This document shows, in pieces, positions 18,585 through 29,366 of a stretch of 64,000 nucleotides of DNA. The position numbers were made by a program, and so were the translations under genes. The DNA lies in the NCBI RefSeq assembly GCF_024362785.1, contig NZ_CP093301.1, forward strand, positions 3,224,001 through 3,288,000. The letters are read 5' to 3'. How positions within the stretch are numbered: the stretch's first letter is position 1; every line of letters starts with the position of its first letter. The notes beneath the pieces are model-generated. The model did not search any database, was not told where the DNA came from, and worked only from the letters and a program-made list of their open reading frames with translations. The DNA comes from Evansella sp. LMS18. Lineage in GTDB: Bacteria; Bacillota; Bacilli; Bacillales; Salisediminibacteriaceae.

Positions 18585-19481
18585 ATGAAAAAAGTAGGGT
18601 TTTTAGGCCCAAAGGGGTCTTTCACAGAAGCAGCCGCAAAGGAAATGTTTTTTGGCAGCGAGCGCATTCCGTTCAGTAATATACCGGACAGCATTGATGC
18701 GGTTAAAGAGAAAAAGGTTGACTACGCTGTAGTCCCGCTGGAAAACGCCATTGAAGGCTCAGTCAATATTACTCTGGACTATCTGATTCATCATCAAAGA
18801 CTGGAAATAGGCGCGGAAATTATTGAACCAATCCAGCAGAATTTACTGGTAAGACCTGAAAACATTTCCAGGCTGGAAAGCATATCGGAAGTTTATTCCC
18901 ATCCTCACGCAATTGCTCAATGCAGGAATTTTCTTCGGGAGCGTCTGCCAGGGGCAAAAATTATTTACACTAATTCCACCGCGGAAGCAGCCCAGTATGT
19001 AAGTGAGCAGCGTGGGAAAAACATAGCAGCTGTTGCAAACTTTACAGCAGCAGAAGAGTATGGGCTTGAGGCAGCCGTAAATGAAATAAATGATTATAAT
19101 AACAATTCAACCCGTTTTGTTGTTTTGTACGACGGTGCTGATAAAGCCAACGTAATAAATATTGAGAATGACTATCCTGTTTCAGGGTATAAAACTACCA
19201 TGATGGTAACGTTACCCTCTGATTATTCAGGCGCACTCCACCAGGTGCTTTCTGCATTCGCCTGGAGAAAAATTAACTTAAGCAAAATCGAATCAAGGCC
19301 AATGAAAACAGGATTGGGGAATTATTTCTTTATTATAGATGCTGATATGGAGATGGATCAGGTGCTTCTTCCGGGGGTTTTCGGGGAAATTAAAGCACTG
19401 GGATGCGGAGTTGAAATACTCGGGAGTTACCCTTGTCTTAACTGGGCTTCTGCCGTGGAAAAGAAAAAAGCCGTTAAATAA
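18585..19481 (+). CDS. pheA: Prephenate dehydratase PheA
   Basis: 298 residues (B. subtilis 285). The catalytic domain has FLGPKGSFTEAA at the start and the NNSTRF motif holding the catalytic Thr. A C-terminal ACT domain carries the ESRP feedback-binding motif and GNYFFIID. It converts prephenate to phenylpyruvate for phenylalanine synthesis and is expected to be inhibited by phenylalanine. It is cotranscribed with pheB (17-base gap) and ends at a terminator. Confidence 0.96.
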   Translation: MKKVGFLGPKGSFTEAAAKEMFFGSERIPFSNIPDSIDAVKEKKVDYAVVPLENAIEGSVNITLDYLIHHQRLEIGAEIIEPIQQNLLVRPENISRLESISEVYSHPHAIAQCRNFLRERLPGAKIIYTNSTAEAAQYVSEQRGKNIAAVANFTAAEEYGLEAAVNEINDYNNNSTRFVVLYDGADKANVINIENDYPVSGYKTTMMVTLPSDYSGALHQVLSAFAWRKINLSKIESRPMKTGLGNYFFIIDADMEMDQVLLPGVFGEIKALGCGVEILGSYPCLNWASAVEKKKAVK

Positions 19482-19503
19482 CAAGTATCAGTGAAAGCCA
19501 TCT

Positions 19504-19534
19504 GGCCGCATGTTTAATTCATGCGGCCTTTATT
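19504..19534 (+). terminator. Terminator of pheB-pheA
   Basis: GGCCGCATG (19504-19512) pairs perfectly with CATGCGGCC (19520-19528), then TTTATT. Confidence 0.9.
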
Positions 19535-19791
19535 AATTATTTTGAATAAGGTAAATTAAGTTTTGTGTTTTTTTTCAAGTTCCCCCGGTAACTTCTCATT
19601 TCGTAATATTCCTCTTTTTTTCTTTGTACTACAATGATTTTCCGAGGCATACATTTTATTGATAATTAAATCATTGTATGCGTCGCTCAGGCAAATCTGT
19701 CCTTAAAATGATTATTTTGCCTGGAAAAGAGTGACGATTCGCCCACCTAAGCATAGGATATAGTGACATTGTATGGGAGGGATCCGAGAGA
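19535..19791 (+). other. Upstream region of safA
   Basis: No gene is seen. CATACATT at 19648-19655 resembles the -10 element of mother-cell sigma factors E or K, but no good -35 partner is evident. In B. subtilis safA is sigma-E dependent. Confidence 0.25.
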
Positions 19792-21000
19792 GTGAGAATT
19801 CATATTGTACAAAAAGGAGATACGTTGTGGAAGCTTTCGCAGAAGTACGGCGTTAATTTTGAAGACTTAAAAGCAGCGAACAGCCATCTTAGCAATCCTG
19901 ACTTAATTATGCCAGGTATGAAAATAAAAATTCCAACTGGAGGGGTCCAGGCAAAAAAGGAGGCTGTTATAAAGGAACAGCCTAAGGAAATGCCAATCAA
20001 GGAAGCGCCTGTAAAACCCAAGGCTCCGCCTCCTTCACTGCCGGAGGAAAAAGAAGGGCCGGTGGCTATGCCTTCACCTCCGCCAATGCCCCAGCCTTCC
20101 TATCATATGCAGAATATGAACTTTAATTTTTATAAACAAAAGACACAAACGACAAAGGTTACAGCACCTCCTAAGATGCCTGCAGCAAAAGAGCCGCCAA
20201 AATTAAAAGAAAAGCCGCAGGTGATGCCTGCTCCCAAAAAGCCAGCGCCTGTAAAGGCACCTGCTAAGCAGATGCCAGCAAAAGTGCCTGTAAAGCCAAT
20301 GGTTAAACAACCGCCTGCAAAGCAGATGCCTCATATGGCAGACTGTTACCCTGTTACACCTGTGATGATGAGCGGCTGCAGTCCATGTCCGCCTGCTGTA
20401 CCATACAACTGGCCTTCAGCAATGGGGCATGGCCATATGCCAGCACAGCAAGGGTTTGCTGGGCAGCCACCTATGCACCAAGGATACCCGGCAGGAATGA
20501 TGCCTGTACCGCAAGGACATTCAATGTATCCCCATGGAGCAGGTATGCCGCAGCAGCATATGCAGGGCATGCCAATGAATGATGATGATTTTGATATGGC
20601 GGATGGGCAGATGACAAGTGGCGAGTTCCCGCCTTCCCATCCGATGGGGCAGGCTTTTGGTGACCTCACCCCACAGTACCAGATGCCGCCATCTTTCCAT
20701 CAGCAGGGCCAGCCAATGATGCACATGCCTTCCCATCAGCAGGGCCAGCCAATGATGCCTTTCCAGCCGCAAATGCAGCAGATGCCAGGCCAGTATCCAA
20801 TGCAGCAAATGCCAGGCCAGATTCCAATGCAGCCACAGGCGCAAGGGCAGTTCCCGATGCAGGCCCATGGTCAGCAAATGCCGCAATTCCAGACGCCAGG
20901 CATGTATCCAACAACTTTCCAGCATGGGTATAATACCGGACAAATGGCTCAGCCTTTCAGCTGGAGAGACGAAGATGAAGACGGGGATGAAGATATTTAA
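19792..21000 (+). CDS. safA: Spore coat morphogenetic protein SafA
   Basis: 402 residues (B. subtilis 387). Residues 1-48 are a LysM peptidoglycan-binding domain. The remainder is low-complexity: Lys/Pro/Ala-rich to about 185, then Met/Gln/Pro/His/Gly-rich, with two copies of a HQQGQPMM block and two of a Pro-Gly-Gln-x-Pro-Met-Gln block, ending in an acidic tail. SafA links cortex and inner coat in the mother cell. GTG 19792 follows GGGAGG, giving the family N-terminus MRIHIVQKGD. Sporulation-specific expression is inferred from the family. Confidence 0.92.
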   Translation: MRIHIVQKGDTLWKLSQKYGVNFEDLKAANSHLSNPDLIMPGMKIKIPTGGVQAKKEAVIKEQPKEMPIKEAPVKPKAPPPSLPEEKEGPVAMPSPPPMPQPSYHMQNMNFNFYKQKTQTTKVTAPPKMPAAKEPPKLKEKPQVMPAPKKPAPVKAPAKQMPAKVPVKPMVKQPPAKQMPHMADCYPVTPVMMSGCSPCPPAVPYNWPSAMGHGHMPAQQGFAGQPPMHQGYPAGMMPVPQGHSMYPHGAGMPQQHMQGMPMNDDDFDMADGQMTSGEFPPSHPMGQAFGDLTPQYQMPPSFHQQGQPMMHMPSHQQGQPMMPFQPQMQQMPGQYPMQQMPGQIPMQPQAQGQFPMQAHGQQMPQFQTPGMYPTTFQHGYNTGQMAQPFSWRDEDEDGDEDI

Positions 21001-21105
21001 ACCTGACTACAGGGCGGATGGCAGCATGCCATTCGTCTTCTCGTATTTCAGCCGGAATATTAGGAAGAGTGAACCAGTAAATTGCATATAACTGACAGAA
21101 TCAAA

Positions 21106-21140
21106 CTCCTTTCTCCTAGGCAACCTATGGGGGAAAGGAG
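21106..21140 (+). promoter_or_regulatory. Hairpin sequestering the ribosome site of the YhcN-type gene
   Basis: CTCCTTTCTCC (21106-21116) can pair with the segment GGGGGAAAGGAG ending at 21140, with TAGG/CCTA pairing inside. The right arm contains the Shine-Dalgarno AAAGGAGG, so translation would be blocked when the hairpin forms. There is no T run, so it is not a terminator. Confidence 0.6.
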
Positions 21141-21148
21141 GTTAATGA

Positions 21149-22153
21149 ATGAAAAAAATTGCACTTAGTTTAACTGCAGCAAGTATGTTATTAACAGGAC
21201 TGGCTGGTTGTGGTGATGCAAACGACGCCGGTATGAACGATACGCAGACTGGATATAACCAGGGAAGAGGCTATGGAAATCAGACCGGTTTAGGGGTCAA
21301 TCAGAGGGAAACAAGGAATGGCACTCTCCAGCATGGTTATACAACAGAGAGAGGCGTCGGCCAGGGGACCGGACAGGGAAGAGGTTATGGCACAATGCAG
21401 GGCGGTGGAGCTGGCCAGGGCACCGGAATGGGTGGACTCTTTGGTAATAACGCAGCCAACCGTAACGATGGTACAGGTTTTGCAGGCAACAACAGAGGAT
21501 TTGGGTCAGAAAACCGCGGTATGATCGGGCAAAATAACAACAATCGAGGATTTGGCCGAGGCATTACTGGTGATGACCGTCCAGGAATGGTTGATGAAGA
21601 TGGTATTCTGAATGGCCGTTTTGACAGAGACACAACAAGAGGTCAATTCACAGGAAGGCAGCACCGTGGCCTGATGAACAGAGGTACTGGCCAGGGAGAT
21701 GAGCTTTCCGGCCTGCGCGGTCAAAATCGTATGCAGGGCAATGGACGTACTATCCCGCGTGGAGAGCAGGGAAATGTACGCGGGCAGCAAGACGGCGGAT
21801 ATTATAATGGTGAAGATGGCCGACTGGCCCGCAGAATCGAAAACACTGTCAGCGGAATGGATGCTGTTGATGACTGCAGTGTTGTAGTAAATGGCGATGA
21901 TGTCATCGTCGGAGTAGATGCAGACGGAAGAAACGGGCGTCAGCTGGAAGATCGAATCCGGTCAAAAGTTGAAGATATTTCGGACGAGCTTGATGTCCAT
22001 GTCGTGACTGATGAGGACCAGGTCAGGGACGTTCGGGGTATGAATGACAGGCTCCGTGCAGGTGAACCATTTGAAGAAATTGGAGCTACGTTTGAGGATA
22101 TGGTGCAGGACCTTGGAAGAGCCGTACAAAGGCCTTTCGAAAGAAGCAGATAG
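21149..22153 (+). CDS. YhcN/YlaJ family sporulation lipoprotein (CoxA-like)
   Basis: 334 residues. A lipoprotein signal ends in the lipobox LAGC (Cys near 21). Residues about 25-225 are low complexity, rich in Gly, Asn, Arg, Gln and Thr with repeated GQGTGxG and NNRGFG motifs. The C-terminal 105 residues form the YhcN/YlaJ domain (LARRIENTVSGMDAVDDCSVVV onward). The position after safA matches B. subtilis coxA, a spore cortex protein of about 200 residues; this copy is much longer because of the Gly-rich insert. The ribosome site AAAGGAGG is strong but lies in a hairpin. Confidence 0.85.
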   Translation: MKKIALSLTAASMLLTGLAGCGDANDAGMNDTQTGYNQGRGYGNQTGLGVNQRETRNGTLQHGYTTERGVGQGTGQGRGYGTMQGGGAGQGTGMGGLFGNNAANRNDGTGFAGNNRGFGSENRGMIGQNNNNRGFGRGITGDDRPGMVDEDGILNGRFDRDTTRGQFTGRQHRGLMNRGTGQGDELSGLRGQNRMQGNGRTIPRGEQGNVRGQQDGGYYNGEDGRLARRIENTVSGMDAVDDCSVVVNGDDVIVGVDADGRNGRQLEDRIRSKVEDISDELDVHVVTDEDQVRDVRGMNDRLRAGEPFEEIGATFEDMVQDLGRAVQRPFERSR

Positions 22154-22160
22154 CGTTAGA

Positions 22161-22194
22161 AAAGACCAGGCAGGTAACGTCTGGTCTTTCTTTT
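22161..22194 (+). terminator. Terminator after the YhcN-type gene
   Basis: AAAGACCAG (22161-22169) pairs with CTGGTCTTT (22181-22189), then CTTTT. Confidence 0.85.
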
Positions 22195-22359
22195 CGTTCA
22201 ATGGACCACTGCCCGGTTCATCATGATGTACGCCTCCCTGAAAAATATTGTTTAGATGAGCCAGATGGTCTTTATTGGATAAATTCTATTTTTTTGGTCA
22301 AACCTAATAACAAGGAACCAAAAACAGTAAAAATCCGTCATTTAAGGGGGCGTCATATT

Positions 22360-22917
22360 ATGCTTCTGTTCAAACGGGCAGCGAAAAACGGTAACCATTC
22401 AGTTTTTCTTATTTCAAGCTATCTGCTTATGGTTTTCTCATTTGTTGTTTTATACTCCGCTTTTCCGGGAGTAATAATGGCTGAAAAACCTGAGGCAGCG
22501 GATTATAATGCGAAAACTATTGAAGTAATTCTGCAAAGGGAATATTTAGATGGGGAAATCAGCGAGGAAAGGGTTGAAGAAACAATCTGGTCGGTTGAGG
22601 ACTTCTGGGCTTTGTATGAAGACTGGCAGCTTATAGACCAGAACGAGGATCAGATAGTCTTTCGGATGGCTCTGAACGATATCTCACCGCTTTTGAAAAT
22701 TAATGGGTATTTCGGGCTTTCAGAGGATGGAACTTTAAGTATTTATAATGGGAGGCCTGATGCGAACGAAGTAATTCAGTCTTTTTTTCAGGTAAATACA
22801 AGCAGGCTTAAAAGCCACCATTATGAAAGTCTGAAAGACGGCATACCAGTATCTTCAAAAGATGATTACCTGGAAGTATTGAAAACGTATGAAAAATATG
22901 CGATTAGAGAGCTATAG
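22360..22917 (+). CDS. bofC: Forespore regulator BofC
   Basis: 185 residues. An N-terminal signal or anchor (about 14-40) is followed by the BofC domain, with YLDGEISEE, VEDFWALYEDW, MALNDISPLLKINGYFG and GRPD...QSFFQVN blocks that align with the B. subtilis protein (170 residues). BofC acts in the forespore to restrain SpoIVB signalling in pro-sigma-K processing. ATG 22360 follows AAGGGGG with nine-base spacing; the frame is open 53 codons upstream but without a ribosome site. The order bofC-ruvA-ruvB is as in B. subtilis. Confidence 0.9.
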   Translation: MLLFKRAAKNGNHSVFLISSYLLMVFSFVVLYSAFPGVIMAEKPEAADYNAKTIEVILQREYLDGEISEERVEETIWSVEDFWALYEDWQLIDQNEDQIVFRMALNDISPLLKINGYFGLSEDGTLSIYNGRPDANEVIQSFFQVNTSRLKSHHYESLKDGIPVSSKDDYLEVLKTYEKYAIREL

Positions 22918-23279
22918 AGCTGCCTTTTAGTTTCGGTTTCGTGGAGAAAGCGTATGGCTTTATAAACAGCAGACAAGGGACGCCTGGATTATATTTTCCA
23001 GGCGTTTTAGCCATTTAACGGAACGAGGAACCGTACCGCCAATTTTTTCGGGCCCTCCTTCCGCTATGTCATTAAATTCCATTGTCTGCTAACAGACAGG
23101 CCCGCAAAAACTTGGTCTGTTAATTAATTCTGTATTCTGTGAGCTGCCTTCCTCCAGGCAATCTGAAGAAAATAAAATATGATTGACAGAAGGACATTTA
23201 CAGCGGGCTGCAGCTGTTATGTGTTAAAATAGAAATGTGTGTTCTCATTTCAAGAGTGAAAAGCAGAGGAGAGTTTACT
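22918..23279 (+). other. Gap between bofC and ruvA
   Basis: No gene is seen. The only clear element is a terminator hairpin, ACGCCTGGA (22980-22988) with TCCAGGCGT (22997-23005), followed by a short T run. A lone TTGACA at 23183 has no well-spaced -10 partner. Confidence 0.6.
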
Positions 23280-23888
23280 TTGATTGAATTTTTAAAAGGT
23301 AAAGTAACATATATTGAAGCAGAATATATCGTTATTGACGTAAATAATACAGGATATTTAGTTTATTGCGGCAATCCATATCAATTCCAGGAATGGATGG
23401 ACGAGACGATTACAGTGTATACATACCAGCATGTGAGAGAAGATGCGATAAAACTGTTCGGTTTTTTAAGCCGGGAAGAAAGGCGCTTGTTTGAAAAACT
23501 TCTGCAGGTTTCCGGCATCGGGCCAAAGGGAGCTCTGGCGATCCTTGCTTCAGGTAAACCAGCAACTGTAGTACAGGCGATTGAAGAGGAAGATGAAAAA
23601 TTTCTCGTAAGATTTCCTGGAGTGGGGAAAAAAACAGCCAGGCAGATTATCCTCGATTTGAAAGGAAAGCTGCCTGAATTTATTGCCCCGCTCTTCCAGA
23701 CAGAAGAAGAGAATGATACACTTTCTTTCTCCAGGGAAAGTGTTAATCTGGACGAAGCGGTGGAAGCACTCAAAGCTCTGGGGTATGCCGATAAGGAAAT
23801 CAATAAAGTGATGCCGGAGCTCAAGAAGGAAGAAATGACTACTGATGCATACATTAAAAAAGCTCTGCAGCTGATGCTCCGGAGATAG
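23280..23888 (+). CDS. ruvA: Holliday junction helicase subunit RuvA
   Basis: 202 residues (B. subtilis 201) when started at TTG 23280, which lies eight bases after GGAG and yields the family N-terminus MIEFLKGKV. The OB-fold domain is followed by two helix-hairpin-helix motifs ([13 protein letters not shown] and [13 protein letters not shown]) and a C-terminal RuvB-binding helix region. RuvA tetramers bind Holliday junctions and load RuvB for branch migration. The frame is open 15 codons upstream but lacks a start with a ribosome site. Confidence 0.95.
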   Translation: MIEFLKGKVTYIEAEYIVIDVNNTGYLVYCGNPYQFQEWMDETITVYTYQHVREDAIKLFGFLSREERRLFEKLLQVSGIGPKGALAILASGKPATVVQAIEEEDEKFLVRFPGVGKKTARQIILDLKGKLPEFIAPLFQTEEENDTLSFSRESVNLDEAVEALKALGYADKEINKVMPELKKEEMTTDAYIKKALQLMLRR

Positions 23889-23915
23889 TAATAAAACGAA
23901 AATGGAGGAATCATC

Positions 23916-24917
23916 ATGGAGGACCGATTAGTAGGCGGCGAATCCCAGGGCCATGAAGAATGGGAAGAGCGAAGCCTCAGGCCGCAAACCCTCTCCCAGT
24001 ATATCGGACAGGAAACAGTCAAAGAGAATTTAACTGTTTTTATTGAGGCGGCTAAAATGCGGGAAGAAACACTGGATCATGTGCTTTTATATGGTCCCCC
24101 TGGCCTTGGGAAAACCACTCTCTCAATGATTATCGCAAATGAGATGGGGGTTAATTTAAGAACTACTGCCGGCCCGGCGATTGAACGGCCTGGTGATCTT
24201 GCGGCAATACTTACAGGGCTCGAACCAGGTGACGTGCTGTTTATCGATGAGATTCACCGTTTGAACCGGTCTGTGGAAGAAGTGCTGTATCCGGCGATGG
24301 AGGACTTCTGCCTTGATATTGTTATAGGAAAAGGCCCTTCAGCAAGGTCGGTGCGTCTAGACCTGCCTCCTTTCACACTCGTCGGGGCCACAACGAGGGC
24401 AGGTATGCTTTCCGCTCCCCTAAGAGACAGGTTTGGGGTTGTGAGTCGTTTGGAATACTATACACATGAAGAACTTACAGAAATAGTAGAACGGACTGCC
24501 GATGTGATGGAAGTGGATATCGTCCATGAAGCGGCTCAGGAGATTGCAGGAAGGTCAAGAGGGACGCCGAGGATTGCTAACCGGCTTCTTCGCAGAGTCA
24601 GGGATTTTGCCCAGGTTCTCGGTGACGGGGCAATTAACCTTGAAGGAACTAAGAAAGCACTGGAACTTCTGCAGGTCGACAAGCTGGGGCTTGACGAGAT
24701 TGACCATAAGCTGTTAAAAAATATAATTGAAAAATTCCGCGGAGGACCAGTGGGGCTTGATACGATGGCTGCTACTATTGGAGAGGAAGCTCATACAATT
24801 GAAGATGTGTATGAACCATATTTACTGCAAATCGGTTTTCTGCAGCGGACGCCGAGGGGGCGTGTAGCCACCCATCAGGCTTATCATCATTTGGAACTGG
24901 AGGTGCCTGGTTCATGA
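23916..24917 (+). CDS. ruvB: Holliday junction helicase ATPase RuvB
   Basis: 333 residues (B. subtilis 334). AAA+ motor with Walker [11 protein letters not shown], Walker B LFIDEIHR, sensor GATTRAG and C-terminal winged-helix domain. It drives branch migration with RuvA. The start follows ATGGAGG. The stop overlaps the next gene by four bases (ATGA), implying coupled translation. Confidence 0.97.
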   Translation: MEDRLVGGESQGHEEWEERSLRPQTLSQYIGQETVKENLTVFIEAAKMREETLDHVLLYGPPGLGKTTLSMIIANEMGVNLRTTAGPAIERPGDLAAILTGLEPGDVLFIDEIHRLNRSVEEVLYPAMEDFCLDIVIGKGPSARSVRLDLPPFTLVGATTRAGMLSAPLRDRFGVVSRLEYYTHEELTEIVERTADVMEVDIVHEAAQEIAGRSRGTPRIANRLLRRVRDFAQVLGDGAINLEGTKKALELLQVDKLGLDEIDHKLLKNIIEKFRGGPVGLDTMAATIGEEAHTIEDVYEPYLLQIGFLQRTPRGRVATHQAYHHLELEVPGS

Positions 24918-25132
24918 GCCAGCTGCCAAAACTGCTGGTAATTGCCGGTGTAGTCCTTATTGTAGCCGGATTGCTCTGGCAGGTTGGAGGAAAATATATT
25001 AACTTAGGGAAACTTCCCGGGGATATTTTAATAAAGCGGGGAAATACTACCTTTTATTTTCCCCTTATGACTTCAATTATTATCAGTGTTGTTTTATCAT
25101 TAATTTTATTGCTATTAGGCAGGTTCAGATGA
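24914..25132 (+). CDS. DUF2905 family small membrane protein
   Basis: 72 residues: two hydrophobic spans (about 8-25 and 50-68) flanking a polar loop with [14 protein letters not shown], the DUF2905 signature. Function is unknown. The gene typically follows ruvB in Bacillaceae and here starts inside the ruvB stop. A GC-rich hairpin CCGGC/GCCGG (25138-25152) follows and may act as a weak terminator. Confidence 0.88.
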   Translation: MSQLPKLLVIAGVVLIVAGLLWQVGGKYINLGKLPGDILIKRGNTTFYFPLMTSIIISVVLSLILLLLGRFR

Positions 25133-25188
25133 GGACCGGCGAAAAGCCGGCTTCCTTTTATGGCTGCCTGGAAAGAGGTTGAATGACA

Positions 25189-27371
<2,183 letters not shown>

Positions 27372-27402
27372 ACGGAAATTTCGATTTAACACACTGTTTT
27401 TA

Positions 27403-27432
27403 TTGATTTTCTCTCCATATTTTGTCTAAAAT
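27403..27432 (+). promoter_or_regulatory. Probable sigma-A promoter of yajC
   Basis: TTGATT (27403-27408), an 18-base spacer and TAAAAT (27427-27432), in the 207-bp gap after tgt. Confidence 0.5.
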
Positions 27433-27587
27433 AGAACAGGAGAGACAACTGCTTATGACAATATATAAATAAATATTGGATTACTCTCAGGAAATATGAT
27501 GAATGAGTGAGCTTTTGCCCGGCAATCTGCCGGATTACCCATAAATAGCAAAAGCAGCGGTGTTTATCACTGAAAGGGGTGAAGTTG

Positions 27588-27854
27588 GTGGAAGGTATTT
27601 TTGGTGCGTTATTACCGTTACTTTTAATGTTCGCAATCTTTTACTTCCTGTTAATTCGTCCGCAGCAAAAACGACAGAAGAAAATTCAGGAAATGCATGC
27701 GGCACTTCAAAAGGGAGATAAAATTATTACTATTGGCGGCTTGCACGGTACGATTGATGCAATCGATGAAGATCGAATTATCGTTACAGTGGACGGCGGA
27801 AATAAACTGACTTTTGATCGTCAGGCGATCCGTGAAGTAGTAAACCAGAACTAA
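27588..27854 (+). CDS. yajC: Preprotein translocase accessory subunit YajC
   Basis: 88 residues. A single N-terminal membrane span ending in FYFLLIRPQQKRQKK is the YajC signature, followed by a small cytoplasmic domain with GDKIITIGGLHG. It associates with SecDF in protein export. The start is GTG 27588, eight bases after AAAGGGG; TTG 27585 is an alternative, and GTG 27579 overlaps the ribosome site. The queA-tgt-yajC order is conserved. Confidence 0.92.
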   Translation: MEGIFGALLPLLLMFAIFYFLLIRPQQKRQKKIQEMHAALQKGDKIITIGGLHGTIDAIDEDRIIVTVDGGNKLTFDRQAIREVVNQN

Positions 27855-27856
27855 TA

Positions 27857-27895
27857 AAAAAACCGATTTCCATTGAAAAGGAAGTCGGTTTTTTG
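27857..27895. terminator. Bidirectional terminator between yajC and the TIGR04086 gene
   Basis: AAACCGATTTCC pairs with GGAAGTCGGTTT with one mismatch, with A and T runs on both sides. Confidence 0.85.
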
Positions 27896-27931
27896 CATCC
27901 TGTGGTGGGGCCCATGGTCCACTATCTCGTT

Positions 27932-28309
27932 TTAATATGCGCCGCCTCTGACGTTTACCCCCAGCATTCCTCCTAAAATAGCTGCAAACAAATAACCACA
28001 ATGGATAAGCAGCTGTTCTGTATCAAACCCCTGGTTGTAGCCTAAAAACTGCACGAGGAATATTATTATGGTAAAAAGGAGTGCTGTTACTGCTCCGGTC
28101 AGCCAGCCTCTTTCTCCGGACCGGCCTCCGGAAATAAATCCCCCCGTAAACACCGCGATGAAAGAAAAGCCCAATAAGACCCAGGTGAAACTCCCTTCCT
28201 GCATTGATGTGAACCTTAATAAAAGTGAACTGATAAAACTGGCTGCTACTACTAATATCAAAATCGCCAGTATACCGTATAAAGCACTGCTTAGCATCCG
28301 CTGGTGCAT
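27932..28309 (-). CDS. TIGR04086 family membrane protein
   Basis: 125 residues with four hydrophobic spans and a Gly-rich connecting loop (GGFISGGRSGERGWLTGA). This is the pattern of the TIGR04086 family, found near yajC and spoVB in Bacillaceae (YrzE in B. subtilis). Function is unknown. ATG 28309 follows AGGAGGGG. It converges with yajC and diverges from the ArsB-type gene across the repeat region. Confidence 0.85.
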   Translation of the reverse strand: MHQRMLSSALYGILAILILVVAASFISSLLLRFTSMQEGSFTWVLLGFSFIAVFTGGFISGGRSGERGWLTGAVTALLFTIIIFLVQFLGYNQGFDTEQLLIHCGYLFAAILGGMLGVNVRGGAY

Positions 28310-28447
28310 GGATTATTCCCCTCCTGTAAAAATTCTTTTATAAAATTTATATTCGGACAGACAAAAAATAGACGGGCTTTTTTGGAGGGTGTTTAAACTG
28401 AATCAATTTCATAATTCAAGATTGTCATTTTTAATACGAACATTAAT

Positions 28448-29215
28448 TTAAAATGTTACTTTGTTGTCCGCTTTACGTTTCAGACGGACGCTTTCAGCGG
28501 GCACGGCTTCAACTAATTTTTGACGGCTGAACGCCGTCAAAAATGGATTTTCAGCTTTTCATGCTTTTCCCGCAGGAACGAGCATCTTCTTCACCGCAAA
28601 TGATCGAGTTGTCTCGACGGATATTCTACGGAGTTAAGCTGGCAAAACTTTTTTTGCGACGAGTAATCGCAGGAGCAGGTCACTTTTTGCGACGAGTAAC
28701 CGCAGGAGCAGGTCACTTTTTGCGACGAGTAATCGCAGGAGCAGGTCACTTTTTGCGACGAGTAATCGCAGGAGCAGGTCACTTTTTGCGACGAGTAACC
28801 GCAGGAGCAGGTCACTTTTTGCGACGAGTAACCGCAGGAGCAGGTCACTTTTTGCGACGAGTAACCGCAGGAGCAGGTCACTTTTTGCGACGAGTAATCG
28901 CAGGAGCAGGTCACTTTTTGCGACGAGTAACCGCAGGAGCAGGTCACTTTTTGCGACGAGTAACCGCAGGAGCAGGTCACTTTTTGCGACGAGTAACCGC
29001 AGGAGCAGGTCACTTTTTGCGACGAGTAATCGCAGGAGCAGGTCACTTTTTGCGACGAGTAACCGCAGGAGCAGGTCACTTTTTGCGACGAGTAACCGCA
29101 GGAGCAGGTCACTTTTTGCGACGAGTAACCGCAGGAGCAGGTCACTTTTTGCGACGAGTAACCGCAGGAGCAGAGGAAGGGACAATCGCCGTCTTACACT
29201 GCAATGAAAAGTATG
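28448..29215 (+). repeat. Dispersed element copy A, interrupted by a satellite array
   Basis: The left arm (28448 to about 28650) and right arm (29174 to about 29215) match the copies at 46910-47146 and 53732-53891. It contains a perfect hairpin TTTTTGACGGC/GCCGTCAAAAA around TGAAC (about 28517-28543) and a smaller TCGAG-TTGT-CTCGA hairpin. Between the arms, where copy B has nothing, sit 16 copies of a 33-bp repeat. One base is missing relative to copy B near 28609, so no common reading frame is kept. No transposase gene and no obvious terminal inverted repeats were seen. Confidence 0.8.
28656..29173 (+). repeat. 33-bp tandem satellite, 16 units
   Basis: Units start every 33 bases from 28656 to 29151; the last is truncated at 29173. 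They are identical except for one T/C position (GTAATCGC or GTAACCGC). In order this reads T C T T C C C T C C C T C C C C, so units 4-15 are three copies of a four-unit TCCC block, a 132-bp higher-order repeat. As 33 is divisible by three and the unit is stop-free in several frames, long frames of 183-232 codons cross it on both strands. None has a ribosome site and they are not called as genes. Confidence 0.95.
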
Positions 29216-29366
29216 TGCGACGCTACCGGCAGTTCACTTAGGATATTAAGGTCCCCATACCCAATAAACAGCAGCAATCCGCCCCTGGCGCTTCTCCTAA
29301 CAAAAATACATGTTTGTCCTTTTTCAGTCATACAATGTATCGAACGACCGGGGGAGGGACTGGTTC

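Noticed and set aside
28543-29241. 232-codon plus-strand frame and two minus-strand frames of 183-184 codons over the 33-bp repeat
   Set aside because: The repeat length is a multiple of three and lacks stops in several frames at once. None has a ribosome site, and the encoded 11-residue repeats are a by-product of the satellite.
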